This document shows positions 7,480 to 16,573 of a stretch of 44,300 bases of DNA, one piece after another. Each line of letters opens with the position of its first letter. The stretch's first letter is position 1. The stretch is from Candidatus Flavonifractor merdigallinarum (lineage in GTDB: Bacteria; Bacillota; Clostridia; Oscillospirales; Oscillospiraceae). Where the stretch lies: the NCBI GenBank assembly GCA_019115265.1, contig DXDX01000216.1, positions 1 to 44,300 of the forward strand, written 5' to 3'. Under the pieces are notes generated by a model, which did not search any database, was not told the origin of the DNA, and saw only the letters and a list, made by a program, of their open reading frames with translations. Made by a program: the position numbers and the translations under genes.

Positions 7480-9987
7480 ATGAAATACAGACGCAGCAGC
7501 CTTTCGATCCGCAGCCTCTTTCTGGCCGTCATCCTCCTGATTTTTTTTCTCTTCTCCCTCATCAGCCTCCATTTGGTACGCAATTTTATTTGCAGCAACA
7601 CCCAGATCATGGGGGAAGAAATCGCCCGCAGCTTCTCAGTCAACGAGGATTCCCATCTCTATGCCTATGAGCTGCTGCTGAAAAACGCCGTCCGCTGGCT
7701 CCAGGGGCAGCTGGGTGAGGGGAACGACCAGTCCCAGCTCCAGGAGTGGATGCAGAATTACCTCACCTATATCCAGGACACACTGGGCTCTCAGGATATC
7801 GACCTGTATGCCGTCCTGGATGGGTGCATGGTGGGGACCAATGACTGGGAGTGTGATACAGATCTGGACCCCACGGAGCAGAGCTGGTATCAGATGGCCA
7901 TTGCCGCCAAAGGCACCACTATTTATTCCGACTCCTACACCGATGCAGTCACCGGTCAGAGTGTCATTACCATCGCCCAGTCCGTTGGCTCCACCGAAAA
8001 TGTGCTGGCCATTGACCTCTATCCCCAGCACTTTCAACACTGGGCCAACGTGGATTTTCTCCCGCCGGGCAGCTCTTATTTTCTGTGCGACTCGGCCGGT
8101 ACTGTGCTGTGCTACACCACCAACGGCACCAGTCAGATTTCCGATGTGCAGAGCTACGCCGACGCCCTCAACGCCAAAATTGAGTCTGGAGAGCTGTCCA
8201 ATACCATCTCTCTCTTCCGAAACAGCGGCGAACGATACGGTGTCTATCACCGCCATACCACCAATGGCTGGATTTCCATTATCACCATCCCCTATCAGTA
8301 TCTTTTCCATGGCCTGGATGAGCTGATTTTGTGGTATGTGGGGATTTTTACCCTCTTTCTGCTGCTCAGTGCCATGATGTACCTGCGGGAGCGGCATCTC
8401 AACCACCAGGTCGCCTTGAATCAGGAGACGGTGCGCATCCTGGGCGAGTCCTATTACGCCATCTACCGCATCAATTTCCACACTGAGACCTATACAATGT
8501 TGAAACATGATGACGCCCAGTACATCAACCTGCCCCCCCGCGGGGATTATAAAGAGTTTCTCAACTTTCTGCACCGTGTGATGGACCCGGAGGTCTACGC
8601 GGAATTTGAGGATAGCTTCTCCCTTTCCAGCATCCGCCGCCTGGTGGAGCGGAAGGTCCGGGACTACGGCGGCGATTTTCAGCGCCGCTTCCCCGATGGA
8701 AACCGGTGGGTCAATGTCCGGCTTCTCTTTGACAACTCCCTCCGGCGGGGGGAGGCCATTCTCTGTTTCCGGGAGGTGGACGAGGAAAAGCGCCGCCAGC
8801 TCCAGCATACAGAGCTTTTAAAAGAATCCCTTCTGGCCTCACAGAACAACGCCAAGGTGCGCAGCCTGTTCTTTGCCAACATGTCCCACGACATGCGCAC
8901 CCCCCTCAACGCCATTCTAGGCCTCTCGGAGCTGGCCACCCACACCCTCAACAACCCCCAGCAGACGGAGGACTATCTGCACAAGATTACGCTGTCCAGC
9001 AAGCACCTGCTTAACCTCATTAACGATGTGCTGGAGATGTCCAAATATGAACAGGGCCACTATGCGCTGGACTTACAGCCCTTTGACCTGCAAAAGCAGC
9101 TGGAGGAAATGCTGGATGTGTTCCACCTCCAGGCCCAGCAGGAGCACAAGCGCTTCCAGGTCTGTTTCCAGATTCACAACACCCGTGTTGAGGGCGATTT
9201 TTTCCGCATCCAGCAGATTCTCAACAATCTGCTCTCCAACGCCTTTAAATTTACCGCGCCAGGTCAGTCCATCTCCCTCTCAGTGCGCCAGCTGGACGAC
9301 GGTTCCCACAGCCAGTATCAGTTTGTGGTGGCGGACACAGGCGCTGGCATGTCCAAGGAGTTTTTGTCCCGCCTCTTCGTCCCCTTTGAACGGGAGACCC
9401 GCTTCGGGGCCAAATACGTCAGTGGGACCGGTCTGGGAATGCCCATCGTACACAACATCGTCTTGCAGATGGGCGGAGAAATTCATGTGGAGAGCGCTCT
9501 GGGAGAGGGCACCACCATCACGGTTACTCTTCCTCTGGCGCTCCAGGCGGGCGCGGAAGAGCCCGCCGCCCCCGCAGCCCCCGTAGAGCCTGTCTCCCTG
9601 TCTGGCCGACGCCTGCTGCTGGCGGAGGACAACCCCCTCAATATGGAACTGGCCACGGAGATGCTCCGCCTCAAGGGAGTGGAGGTCACACAGGCCTGGA
9701 ATGGCCGGGAGGCGGTGGAACAGTTCCAGTCCTCGCCCAGTGGCTGGTTTGACGCCATTTTGATGGATATGCAGATGCCGGAGATGAGCGGCTGTGAGGC
9801 CGCCCGGGCCATCCGTGCCCTCCCCCGCCCAGACGCCAAGGAAATCCCCATTGTGGCCGTGACTGCCAACGCCTATGCCGAGGATGTAGCCGCCACTCTG
9901 GCCGCCGGTATGAACGCCCATATCGCCAAGCCCATTGACTTCTCCCTTCTGGAGCAGACCCTGGGCCGGTTCCTCACCCACACCTGA
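7480..9987 (+). CDS. Hybrid sensor histidine kinase with C-terminal receiver domain
   Basis: N-terminal TM and extracellular region, H-box MSHDMRTPLNAIL, ATPase N/G boxes, receiver LLAEDNPLNMELA..ILMDMQMPEMSG; RBS-proximal start chosen at MKYRRSS. Confidence 0.9.
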   Translation: MKYRRSSLSIRSLFLAVILLIFFLFSLISLHLVRNFICSNTQIMGEEIARSFSVNEDSHLYAYELLLKNAVRWLQGQLGEGNDQSQLQEWMQNYLTYIQDTLGSQDIDLYAVLDGCMVGTNDWECDTDLDPTEQSWYQMAIAAKGTTIYSDSYTDAVTGQSVITIAQSVGSTENVLAIDLYPQHFQHWANVDFLPPGSSYFLCDSAGTVLCYTTNGTSQISDVQSYADALNAKIESGELSNTISLFRNSGERYGVYHRHTTNGWISIITIPYQYLFHGLDELILWYVGIFTLFLLLSAMMYLRERHLNHQVALNQETVRILGESYYAIYRINFHTETYTMLKHDDAQYINLPPRGDYKEFLNFLHRVMDPEVYAEFEDSFSLSSIRRLVERKVRDYGGDFQRRFPDGNRWVNVRLLFDNSLRRGEAILCFREVDEEKRRQLQHTELLKESLLASQNNAKVRSLFFANMSHDMRTPLNAILGLSELATHTLNNPQQTEDYLHKITLSSKHLLNLINDVLEMSKYEQGHYALDLQPFDLQKQLEEMLDVFHLQAQQEHKRFQVCFQIHNTRVEGDFFRIQQILNNLLSNAFKFTAPGQSISLSVRQLDDGSHSQYQFVVADTGAGMSKEFLSRLFVPFERETRFGAKYVSGTGLGMPIVHNIVLQMGGEIHVESALGEGTTITVTLPLALQAGAEEPAAPAAPVEPVSLSGRRLLLAEDNPLNMELATEMLRLKGVEVTQAWNGREAVEQFQSSPSGWFDAILMDMQMPEMSGCEAARAIRALPRPDAKEIPIVAVTANAYAEDVAATLAAGMNAHIAKPIDFSLLEQTLGRFLTHT

Positions 9988-9989
9988 TG

Positions 9990-10027
9990 AAATCCCCGGC
10001 GTCTCTCTGGGAGAGACGCCGGATTTT
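9990..10027 (+). terminator. Rho-independent terminator after the hybrid kinase gene
   Basis: CCGGCGTCTCTC-TGG-GAGAGACGCCGG followed by ATTTT. Confidence 0.8.
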
Positions 10028-10067
10028 CGTACCATATTCGGTCATTGAGGAGGATAATCAGGGAAAG

Positions 10068-10093
10068 TCGACTTTTTCGTCGAAAACAGTCGA
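10068..10093. promoter_or_regulatory. Candidate 0A-box cluster upstream of spo0A
   Basis: Three TCGA cores in 26 bp; TTCGTCGAAAA resembles the 0A box TTTGTCGAAAA. Confidence 0.45.
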
Positions 10094-10125
10094 GAAGTTT
10101 ACATCCATTATTTGTCAGAAAGACC

Positions 10126-10154
10126 TTGCATCAGCTGTCTGATTATGGTAAATT
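10126..10154 (+). promoter_or_regulatory. Candidate spo0A promoter
   Basis: TTGCAT - 17 bp - TAAATT with extended -10 TGG. Confidence 0.45.
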
Positions 10155-10224
10155 GTTAGAGGATCGATCAGACGCTCTGGCCAGGCGGACGAAATGGATT
10201 TCAAGATTGGAAGAAGGAATCGAC

Positions 10225-10989
10225 ATGGACACTGTAAAGCGAGTCTTGATCGCAGACGCCAGTGAAGAATTTCGCCGGCTGCTCTGCGACGCCGTTTCCA
10301 ACGAGCCCGACCTGGAGCTGGTGGGCGAAACCGGCGACGGCAGCGAGGCCCTGCGCCTCATCCGGGAAGAACTGCCCGATTTGGTGGTGATGGATCTGGT
10401 CCTGTCTGGAATGGATGGCCTGGAGGTGCTCCAGGCTCTGCATGGGCTGGAATTCCGTCCCCAGGTGCTGGTCCTCTCCAGCTTCGTACGCAGCAGCGTG
10501 GCCGATCTGGCCGCCTCGGAGGGGGCCGACTACTACCTGATGAAGCCCTGCCGCATCCCCACCGTGCTGGAGCGGCTGCGCCAGATGGTCCATCTTCATA
10601 CGGCGGATGAGGATGAGGCCCCTTCTGGCCATAGCCAGAGCCTGGAGAGTGTGGTCACCTCCATCATCCACGAGATTGGCGTGCCCGCCCACATCAAAGG
10701 GTATCAGTATCTGCGTGAGGCCATCATCATCGCGGTCAAGGACATGGATGTCATCAACGCCGTCACCAAAATTCTCTATCCCGAGGTGGCCAAGCATTTC
10801 GGCACCACCGCCAGCCGGGTGGAGCGGGCCATCCGCCACGCCATTGAGGTGGCCTGGGACCGGGGCGATTTGGAGACGCTGCAAAAGTATTTTGGCTATA
10901 CGGTGAGCAACGCCAAGGGCAAGCCCACCAATTCCGAGTTTATCGCCATGATTGCCGACCGCCTCCAGCTCCAGCGCAAGGAGCAGTGA
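10225..10989 (+). CDS. spo0A: Sporulation transcription factor Spo0A
   Basis: C-terminal [19 protein letters not shown] and [36 protein letters not shown] signature; N-terminal receiver. Confidence 0.93.
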   Translation: MDTVKRVLIADASEEFRRLLCDAVSNEPDLELVGETGDGSEALRLIREELPDLVVMDLVLSGMDGLEVLQALHGLEFRPQVLVLSSFVRSSVADLAASEGADYYLMKPCRIPTVLERLRQMVHLHTADEDEAPSGHSQSLESVVTSIIHEIGVPAHIKGYQYLREAIIIAVKDMDVINAVTKILYPEVAKHFGTTASRVERAIRHAIEVAWDRGDLETLQKYFGYTVSNAKGKPTNSEFIAMIADRLQLQRKEQ

Positions 10990-11003
10990 ACATAGCGCCG
11001 CAA

Positions 11004-11036
11004 GAGCCGCTGATTTGATTCAGCGGCTCCTTTTTT
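11004..11036 (+). terminator. Rho-independent terminator of spo0A
   Basis: GAGCCGCTGA-TTTGAT-TCAGCGGCTC followed by CTTTTTT. Confidence 0.93.
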
Positions 11037-11148
11037 GTATAATAGGGTGAGGCTGTTTCAGAATTGTAGTTCAAATTTCAGAGCGTTTTCAGGTTAAGGC
11101 AGTATACTGTGGAAAACCATGACACACCTGCACAGAGGAGTGATTGAC

Positions 11149-11826
11149 ATGCGAATTCTGATTGTAGAAGATGAGACACGTCTGGCCGAGACGTTGGGGC
11201 AGATTATGGAAGAACAGCACTACCAGGTCGATGTGGTCAACGACGGCGCAGACGGTCTGGATTACGCCCTGTCGGGCCAATATGATTTGGTGCTGCTGGA
11301 TGTAATGCTCCCCAAGCTGGACGGGTTTGAGGTGGCGCGGCGGCTGCGGGCGGCTCACATCTCCACCCCCATCCTCATGCTCACCGCCCGGGACGACACC
11401 GGCGACAAAATCACCGGCCTGGACTGCGGCGCGGACGACTATATGACCAAGCCCTTCGACTCGGGGGAGCTGCTGGCCCGTGTGCGGGCCCTCACCCGGC
11501 GGCAGGGAGAGGTGCTATCCCAGAGCCTGATGGTCTCCGACCTGACCCTCAACCTGTCCACACGCTGCCTGAGCTGTGCGGGCAAATCGGTCCGTCTGGG
11601 CTTTAAAGAATTTGACGTGCTCCGCCTGCTGATGGCCGCCCCCCGGGCCGTCATCCCCAAAGAGGACATCATCTCCAAGGTCTGGGGTATTGAGTCGGAC
11701 GCGGAGGACAACAATGTGGAGGTCTACATCTCCTTTCTGCGGAAGAAATTTCACTTCCTGGGCACCCGGGTCTCCATCGGCACCGTGCGCAAGGTGGGGT
11801 ATCACCTGGAATATCCCCTAAGCTGA
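11149..11826 (+). CDS. OmpR-family response regulator
   Basis: MRILIVEDETRLAE, LVLLDVMLPKLDGFE, winged-helix C-terminus. Confidence 0.93.
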   Translation: MRILIVEDETRLAETLGQIMEEQHYQVDVVNDGADGLDYALSGQYDLVLLDVMLPKLDGFEVARRLRAAHISTPILMLTARDDTGDKITGLDCGADDYMTKPFDSGELLARVRALTRRQGEVLSQSLMVSDLTLNLSTRCLSCAGKSVRLGFKEFDVLRLLMAAPRAVIPKEDIISKVWGIESDAEDNNVEVYISFLRKKFHFLGTRVSIGTVRKVGYHLEYPLS

Positions 11827-11836
11827 GGAACGGGCG

Positions 11837-13150
11837 ATGATTCAAAAGCTGCGGCGCAAGTTTATCCTCATCAATATGCTGCTGGTCAGTGTGGTGCTGG
11901 TGGTGGTGCTGGCGTTTCTGATGGGCTCCACCTCCCAGCGTCTGCGGGACCAGAGCCGGGACGCCATGCGCCTGGCCCTCAAATGGGAGGATGAGGATTT
12001 GCCGGTGCGCATTGAAATCGACCTGCCCCCCCGGGAATCGGATGAGACCTACCAGCAGCCCGGCAGCCGGCAACTGGCCATGGTGCCGGTCTTTACCGTC
12101 ACGCTGGATGAAAATGGGGAGATTCTCTCCACCGCGCTGGGCGGCAACATCACCGTCAGTGAGAGCGCTCTGGAGGAGGCCATCTCCCAGGTTCTGAACT
12201 CCGGCCAGACGGAGGGGACCCTCTCCCATCCCCGCCTGCGCTTTTTGGTGGATGCCACGCCGGACAGCGTACAGCGCATCGCCTTTGCCGACTGGAGCTG
12301 GGAGGTGGAAAATCTCATGTCCCTGGCGGTCACATCCCTGCTTATGGGCATCGGGGCACTGTTCTGCTTCTTCCTGGTGAGCCTGTTTCTCTCCAATATG
12401 GCCCTGCGCCCGGTGGAAAAGGCCTGGGAGCAGCAGCGGCAGTTTGTAGCCGACGCCTCCCACGAGCTCAAAACCCCCTTAACCGTCATTCTGGCCAACG
12501 CCGGGATTCTCCTCTCCCACCCGGAGGACACGGTGGCCCAACAACAGAAATGGATTACCTTCATTCAGGATGAGGCGGTGCAGATGCGCAGTCTGGTGGA
12601 GGATTTGCTGTTTCTGGCCCGCAACGACGCCGCCCGCCAGCCCATCCAGTTTGCCTCCCTCTCCATGAGCGAGCTCACCACCAGCTGTGCGCTCCTCTTT
12701 GAGTCGGTGGCCTTTGAGGCGGGCATCACACTGGAGAGCGACATCCAGCCTGACCTCACCATTCAGGGGGATGAGGGGCAGCTACGCCGCCTGGTGATGA
12801 TTTTGCTGGACAACGCGGTGAAATACGCCGGAGACCACGGCAAAGTGACCCTCACCCTCTCCCGCCTTCAGGAAAAACTGCGCCTCTCGGTGGTCAACAG
12901 CGGCCCCCCCATCCCGCCGGAGCACCTGCCCCACCTGTTTGAGCGCTTCTACCGGGCGGACAGTTCCCGCTCCCGGGAGAAGGGCGGGTATGGTCTGGGG
13001 CTCTCCATCGCACAGGCCATTGTACAGGCCCACGGCGGCCGGATTACCGTCACCAGCTCCGCCCAGAGCGGCACCTGTTTTACCGCCCTGCTGCCCATCA
13101 CCCACCGCCACCGGGGCCGCTCCACCCCCTCTCTCCCTTCCAAAGCATAA
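11837..13150 (+). CDS. Sensor histidine kinase
   Basis: H-box ADASHELKTPLTVIL, LLDNAVKYA, ERFYRADSSRSREKGGYGLGLSIAQAI. Confidence 0.93.
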   Translation: MIQKLRRKFILINMLLVSVVLVVVLAFLMGSTSQRLRDQSRDAMRLALKWEDEDLPVRIEIDLPPRESDETYQQPGSRQLAMVPVFTVTLDENGEILSTALGGNITVSESALEEAISQVLNSGQTEGTLSHPRLRFLVDATPDSVQRIAFADWSWEVENLMSLAVTSLLMGIGALFCFFLVSLFLSNMALRPVEKAWEQQRQFVADASHELKTPLTVILANAGILLSHPEDTVAQQQKWITFIQDEAVQMRSLVEDLLFLARNDAARQPIQFASLSMSELTTSCALLFESVAFEAGITLESDIQPDLTIQGDEGQLRRLVMILLDNAVKYAGDHGKVTLTLSRLQEKLRLSVVNSGPPIPPEHLPHLFERFYRADSSRSREKGGYGLGLSIAQAIVQAHGGRITVTSSAQSGTCFTALLPITHRHRGRSTPSLPSKA

Positions 13151-13188
13151 AAACTCCCCCCGCCGCGCTGAGCGCGGCGGGGGGAGTT
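13146..13188 (-). terminator. Rho-independent terminator of grd operon 2 (convergent with the kinase gene)
   Basis: AACTCCCCCCGCCGCGC-TGA-GCGCGGCGGGGGGAGTT, T-tract on the minus strand. Confidence 0.85.
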
Positions 13189-13201
13189 CCACATTTGTGG
13201 A

Positions 13202-14506
13202 TTAGTCGAAGATGGTCTGCTCTTCCACAGGAGTCTGGAAGGCGTTGAGGGCCTTCTCCACCAGCTTATAGCGCAGCTCGAACTCCTCCTCGTGGGTGAG
13301 AGCCGGGTTGCCCAGGGGGTGGGGAATGGCGATGGTGGGCACAATCCGGTTGGCGCCCACGGTCATGGAAATGGGGGTGACGGTGCACATGTGAACCACA
13401 GTGACACCGGCGCGCTCGATCTCTTTTACCATCGTTGCACCGCAACGAGTGCAGGTGCCTCACGTGGAGGTCAGGATGGCGGCCTTAATGCCAGCATCCC
13501 GCAGCTCCTTGCCGATGGCCTCACCGAACTTCTTGGCGCTGGCCACGGCAGTGCCGTTGCCGACGGTGGTGAAGAAGTAGGGATAGATGCCGCCGATCTT
13601 GCCTTCCTTCTCCATCTTACGCAGCACGTCCACGGGCAGGACGCGGTCGGGGTCCTCGTTGGCGTAGACCGGATCGTAGCCGCCGTGAGCGGTCTCGTGG
13701 TCAGCGGAAGTCAGATCCTCAAAGCCGCTGATGTCGTAACGGCCAAACTTGGAGGCGGAGGAGGACTCAATGTGGTCGGGGTTGCCCTTGGGCACGATAC
13801 CACCGGAGGTCACCAGAGCGATGGTGGTGTGAGCCAGGTCGGTGATGGCAGCACCGGGAGCCACGCGGTCAAAGGAGGGCATGGGGAACTCGGTGGTGTA
13901 GGGCTTGCCGGCCAGCTTGTTGAGCAGCATCTTCACAGCACGGGTGGAGCCGCGCTCCTGCTCGAAGAAGTTGACGCGCAGGCCGTTGGGCATGTAGCCC
14001 TCCTCGGCGGAGGCGCCGATCTTCTCGCCCTTGGCCAGCTTCAGGGCCAGGGAAGCCATCTTGGGGGCAGCGTCACGCATGCCGGCGGCGCTGTTCTTGG
14101 TGGCGATGATGTAGACCTTGGTCTTGAACATGTCGGCGCCGGGGTTCTCCTCGTACATACCGGTGACGACAGGCAGTTTCAGCTCGTCCTTCACGGCAGC
14201 GGCCACGGTGCCGCAGGCCACGCCGTAACGGCCGGCGTTGAAGGCGGGGCCGCAGATGACCACATCGGGCTTCGCGGCGGAAATCATGTCCAGGACGGTC
14301 TTCTTGGCCACGTCCAGGTTCTCGTTGAAGTAGGAGTCACCGCAGATCACGGTGCCCACGATCTCGGCCTCGCCCTTGAACGCGGCGTTCAGAGCCAGAC
14401 CGGGACCCACAGCGCCCTCCCGATACTCGGGGGCGTAGTCGGCCTTCTCTTCGCCGCCGATCTGGGCGAAGAACTGGTTGATATAATGAACAACTCTCAG
14501 ACTCAT
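13202..14506 (-). CDS. grdB: Glycine reductase component B selenoprotein subunit GrdB (in-frame UGA at 13460..13462)
   Basis: ORFs 14506..13460 and 13432..13202 are in frame: ILTST-U-GTCTRCGATMVKEIERAGVTVVHMC; SECIS-like hairpin follows. Confidence 0.93.
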
Positions 14507-14524
14507 TACCGTTCCCCTCCTTAC

Positions 14525-15805
14525 TTAGCGGGCGCTGAGCTTGTTGAAGCCCATCTCGTTGGTGGCGCCGGTGATCACCTGCAGCTCGGCATCAATGCTG
14601 CCGTCAGCGTTCAGCGAACCGTCGTGGCCGCCGGCGATGATGTCAGCCGCCTCAATGTGGCCGATCACCTTGTCCATCTTGGGCAGGTGGATGACCATGT
14701 TGGCGTTACCGCCGGTCACCACAGCGTCGGCAGCGGCGTCGGCGTCAGCCAGGGACTGGGAAGCGCCGTCCTGACCGGCGTACTCGTCGGTGATGATGAC
14801 GGTCTTGATGCCAGCACCCTCCAGCTTCTTGCAGTTCATGATGAGATCGGTATCGGGGTTACCGAACCCCTCCTGGCTCACCAGGGCGCCGTCCAGCTCC
14901 AGGAAGGAGGCCAGCTTGGTGGACCAGTCGGAGGAGCGCTCCTTGTCGGCCAGGTACACGTTCTCGTTGGTGATGATGACACCCACGAAGTTCAGGGTCT
15001 TGCCGTGCTGCTCCAGCAGGTCGTGGATGACGGGGTTGTTCAGGTGGTGATAAGTGGTGTTCTTATCGCAGGCGGACACGCAGTTGCCGCTCAGGATGGC
15101 GCCGTCCATGGTCTCGGTGGGGTTGAGGATGGTGGGCATGGAGCGCTTCATATCCACACCGTACACATAGGTGTCGTGGAGCAGGCCCTGGCTCTGGAGC
15201 ATCAGGACATAGCCCACGCGGGGCAGGTTGGGATACTTCTCCTTGCCGCTCATGACGCCGTCGGTCTCATAGACCTTGGTCTCGTCGGGAGTCAGGTTGC
15301 GGGCCAGCTCACCCAGGTAGGTGGCGGCCTTCAGGCCGGCCATCCGGATGGCGTGCTCGTGCTGGTGCTGCTTGATGCCCTCCTTGGGCTCGCAGATCAT
15401 GACCAAGTTGTTCAGCTTGGAGAAGGGGGTGTACTCGGCGCCGGGGCCGGTCATGTCGATGATACCCTCCTGGAAGCCCACCACCTTACCGGTGGTGACC
15501 ACGGCGCAGCCCTTCAGAACATGGGTCTTGCCGCTGCCCACGGTGGTAACCTTGGAGATCATGCCGGGGAACACGCCGCCGGGGCCCTCCACCTTCACGC
15601 GGGGCTCGATGACGTCCTTAACGGGGATAACACGCACGGACTCGCCGGGATGAACCACCTCGAAGTCAACCGAGGCCAGGTCCTCGTCCTCCAGGAGCAG
15701 AGCGCGCAGCTCCTCCACGTTCACGTAGAGGGTGCCGTTCTCCACCTTGGAGCAGTCGCCGAGCTTAATGTCGCTGATGTGAATTTCGCCAAGTTCCAGC
15801 CGCAT
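14525..15805 (-). CDS. grdE: Glycine reductase component B proprotein GrdE
   Basis: MRLELGEIHISDIKLG, SGNCVSACDKNTTYHHLNNPVI, GFGNPDTDLIMNCKK; glycine riboswitch upstream. Confidence 0.9.
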   Translation of the reverse strand: MRLELGEIHISDIKLGDCSKVENGTLYVNVEELRALLLEDEDLASVDFEVVHPGESVRVIPVKDVIEPRVKVEGPGGVFPGMISKVTTVGSGKTHVLKGCAVVTTGKVVGFQEGIIDMTGPGAEYTPFSKLNNLVMICEPKEGIKQHQHEHAIRMAGLKAATYLGELARNLTPDETKVYETDGVMSGKEKYPNLPRVGYVLMLQSQGLLHDTYVYGVDMKRSMPTILNPTETMDGAILSGNCVSACDKNTTYHHLNNPVIHDLLEQHGKTLNFVGVIITNENVYLADKERSSDWSTKLASFLELDGALVSQEGFGNPDTDLIMNCKKLEGAGIKTVIITDEYAGQDGASQSLADADAAADAVVTGGNANMVIHLPKMDKVIGHIEAADIIAGGHDGSLNADGSIDAELQVITGATNEMGFNKLSAR

Positions 15806-15811
15806 AAGTTC

Positions 15812-16198
15812 TCACTCTCCTTTTTTTAATTGCGGGGCAATGGCCCCATCGATGAGCCGAAAATCGATCTCCGCAAAGTCCTCCCGCATAGCGGGCGGGG
15901 CGTCCTCCCCCCGCTGGAAGCGGGGTTTGAACTGCCGCAGCATCCCCAGCGCGCCCTCGATGAGTTCCAGCGATTCCATGTCCACGCTGCCCGTCTCCTC
16001 GGTGAGTGCCACCGAGCGGAAAGGCGTCTCATTGGGCTTGACGCTGCCGGCCAGCGGATGGGTCAGCAGCTTGTGCCCCTTGTGGACCAGGTCGCGCACT
16101 GTCTTTAGCACGTCGACATGTCCGCCGTCCACGAACTGGAGGGGACAGAGACTTCCATAGACTGCACGGACCTTTTCGTTGTTCGTCACCACAAGCAC
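15812..16198 (-). CDS. grdX: GrdX family protein
   Basis: VVTNN, HPLAGSVKPNETPFRSVAL; paralogous to 3056..3463; first gene of operon. Confidence 0.82.
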   Translation of the reverse strand: MLVVTNNEKVRAVYGSLCPLQFVDGGHVDVLKTVRDLVHKGHKLLTHPLAGSVKPNETPFRSVALTEETGSVDMESLELIEGALGMLRQFKPRFQRGEDAPPAMREDFAEIDFRLIDGAIAPQLKKGE

Positions 16199-16221
16199 GT
16201 TGGTTCGCTCCTTTGCAGATA

Positions 16222-16277
16222 AAAACAGAGTACGGTTCAGGATACATCACATGACTTGTATCCGCCCCGTACTCTGT
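16222..16277 (-). terminator. Expression-platform terminator of the glycine riboswitch
   Basis: Minus strand CAGAGTACGG..GGATACA...TGTATC..CCGTACTCTGTTTTTA. Confidence 0.85.
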
Positions 16278-16465
16278 AATAGACCTGAGAGTTTCCCCCC
16301 GTGCAGGGGGTTGCACCTTCGGTGCCATGCTGACGCATGGGCTTTTCAGAGCTCTGTCCGGCTGCGGTACGGTTACCTGAGAAATTCCAGCTCCACTCGG
16401 CATCATGAAGCCTTTATACCTTCGGTGTCCGGGTCCAAATGGCCCGGCGCTCTCCCGCAGCTTTC
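16268..16465 (-). ncRNA. Tandem glycine riboswitch
   Basis: Two tandem modules on the minus strand, each with a GAGAGC/CAGAGC start, CACCGAAGG and CTCAGGT; upstream of grdX-grdE-grdB. Confidence 0.92.
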
Positions 16466-16573
16466 ATCCAGTTATATTTGTTTTTTCGATGGCTGTATTA
16501 TAGCATATCGTCTTTTTGAATACAACCCCTCAAAATTTTTACGTCACGATTATTTAATTTTGCCGATTTTTCT

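Noticed and set aside
10045-10224. In-frame N-terminal extension of Spo0A
   Set aside because: Contains the candidate promoter and 0A-like boxes; normal Spo0A begins at [12 protein letters not shown] with an upstream RBS-like GAAGGA.
13292-15829. 845-aa plus-strand ORF opposite grd operon 2
   Set aside because: Low-complexity Gly/Val/His-rich translation antisense to clear grdB and grdE; an effect of strong codon bias in GC-rich genes.
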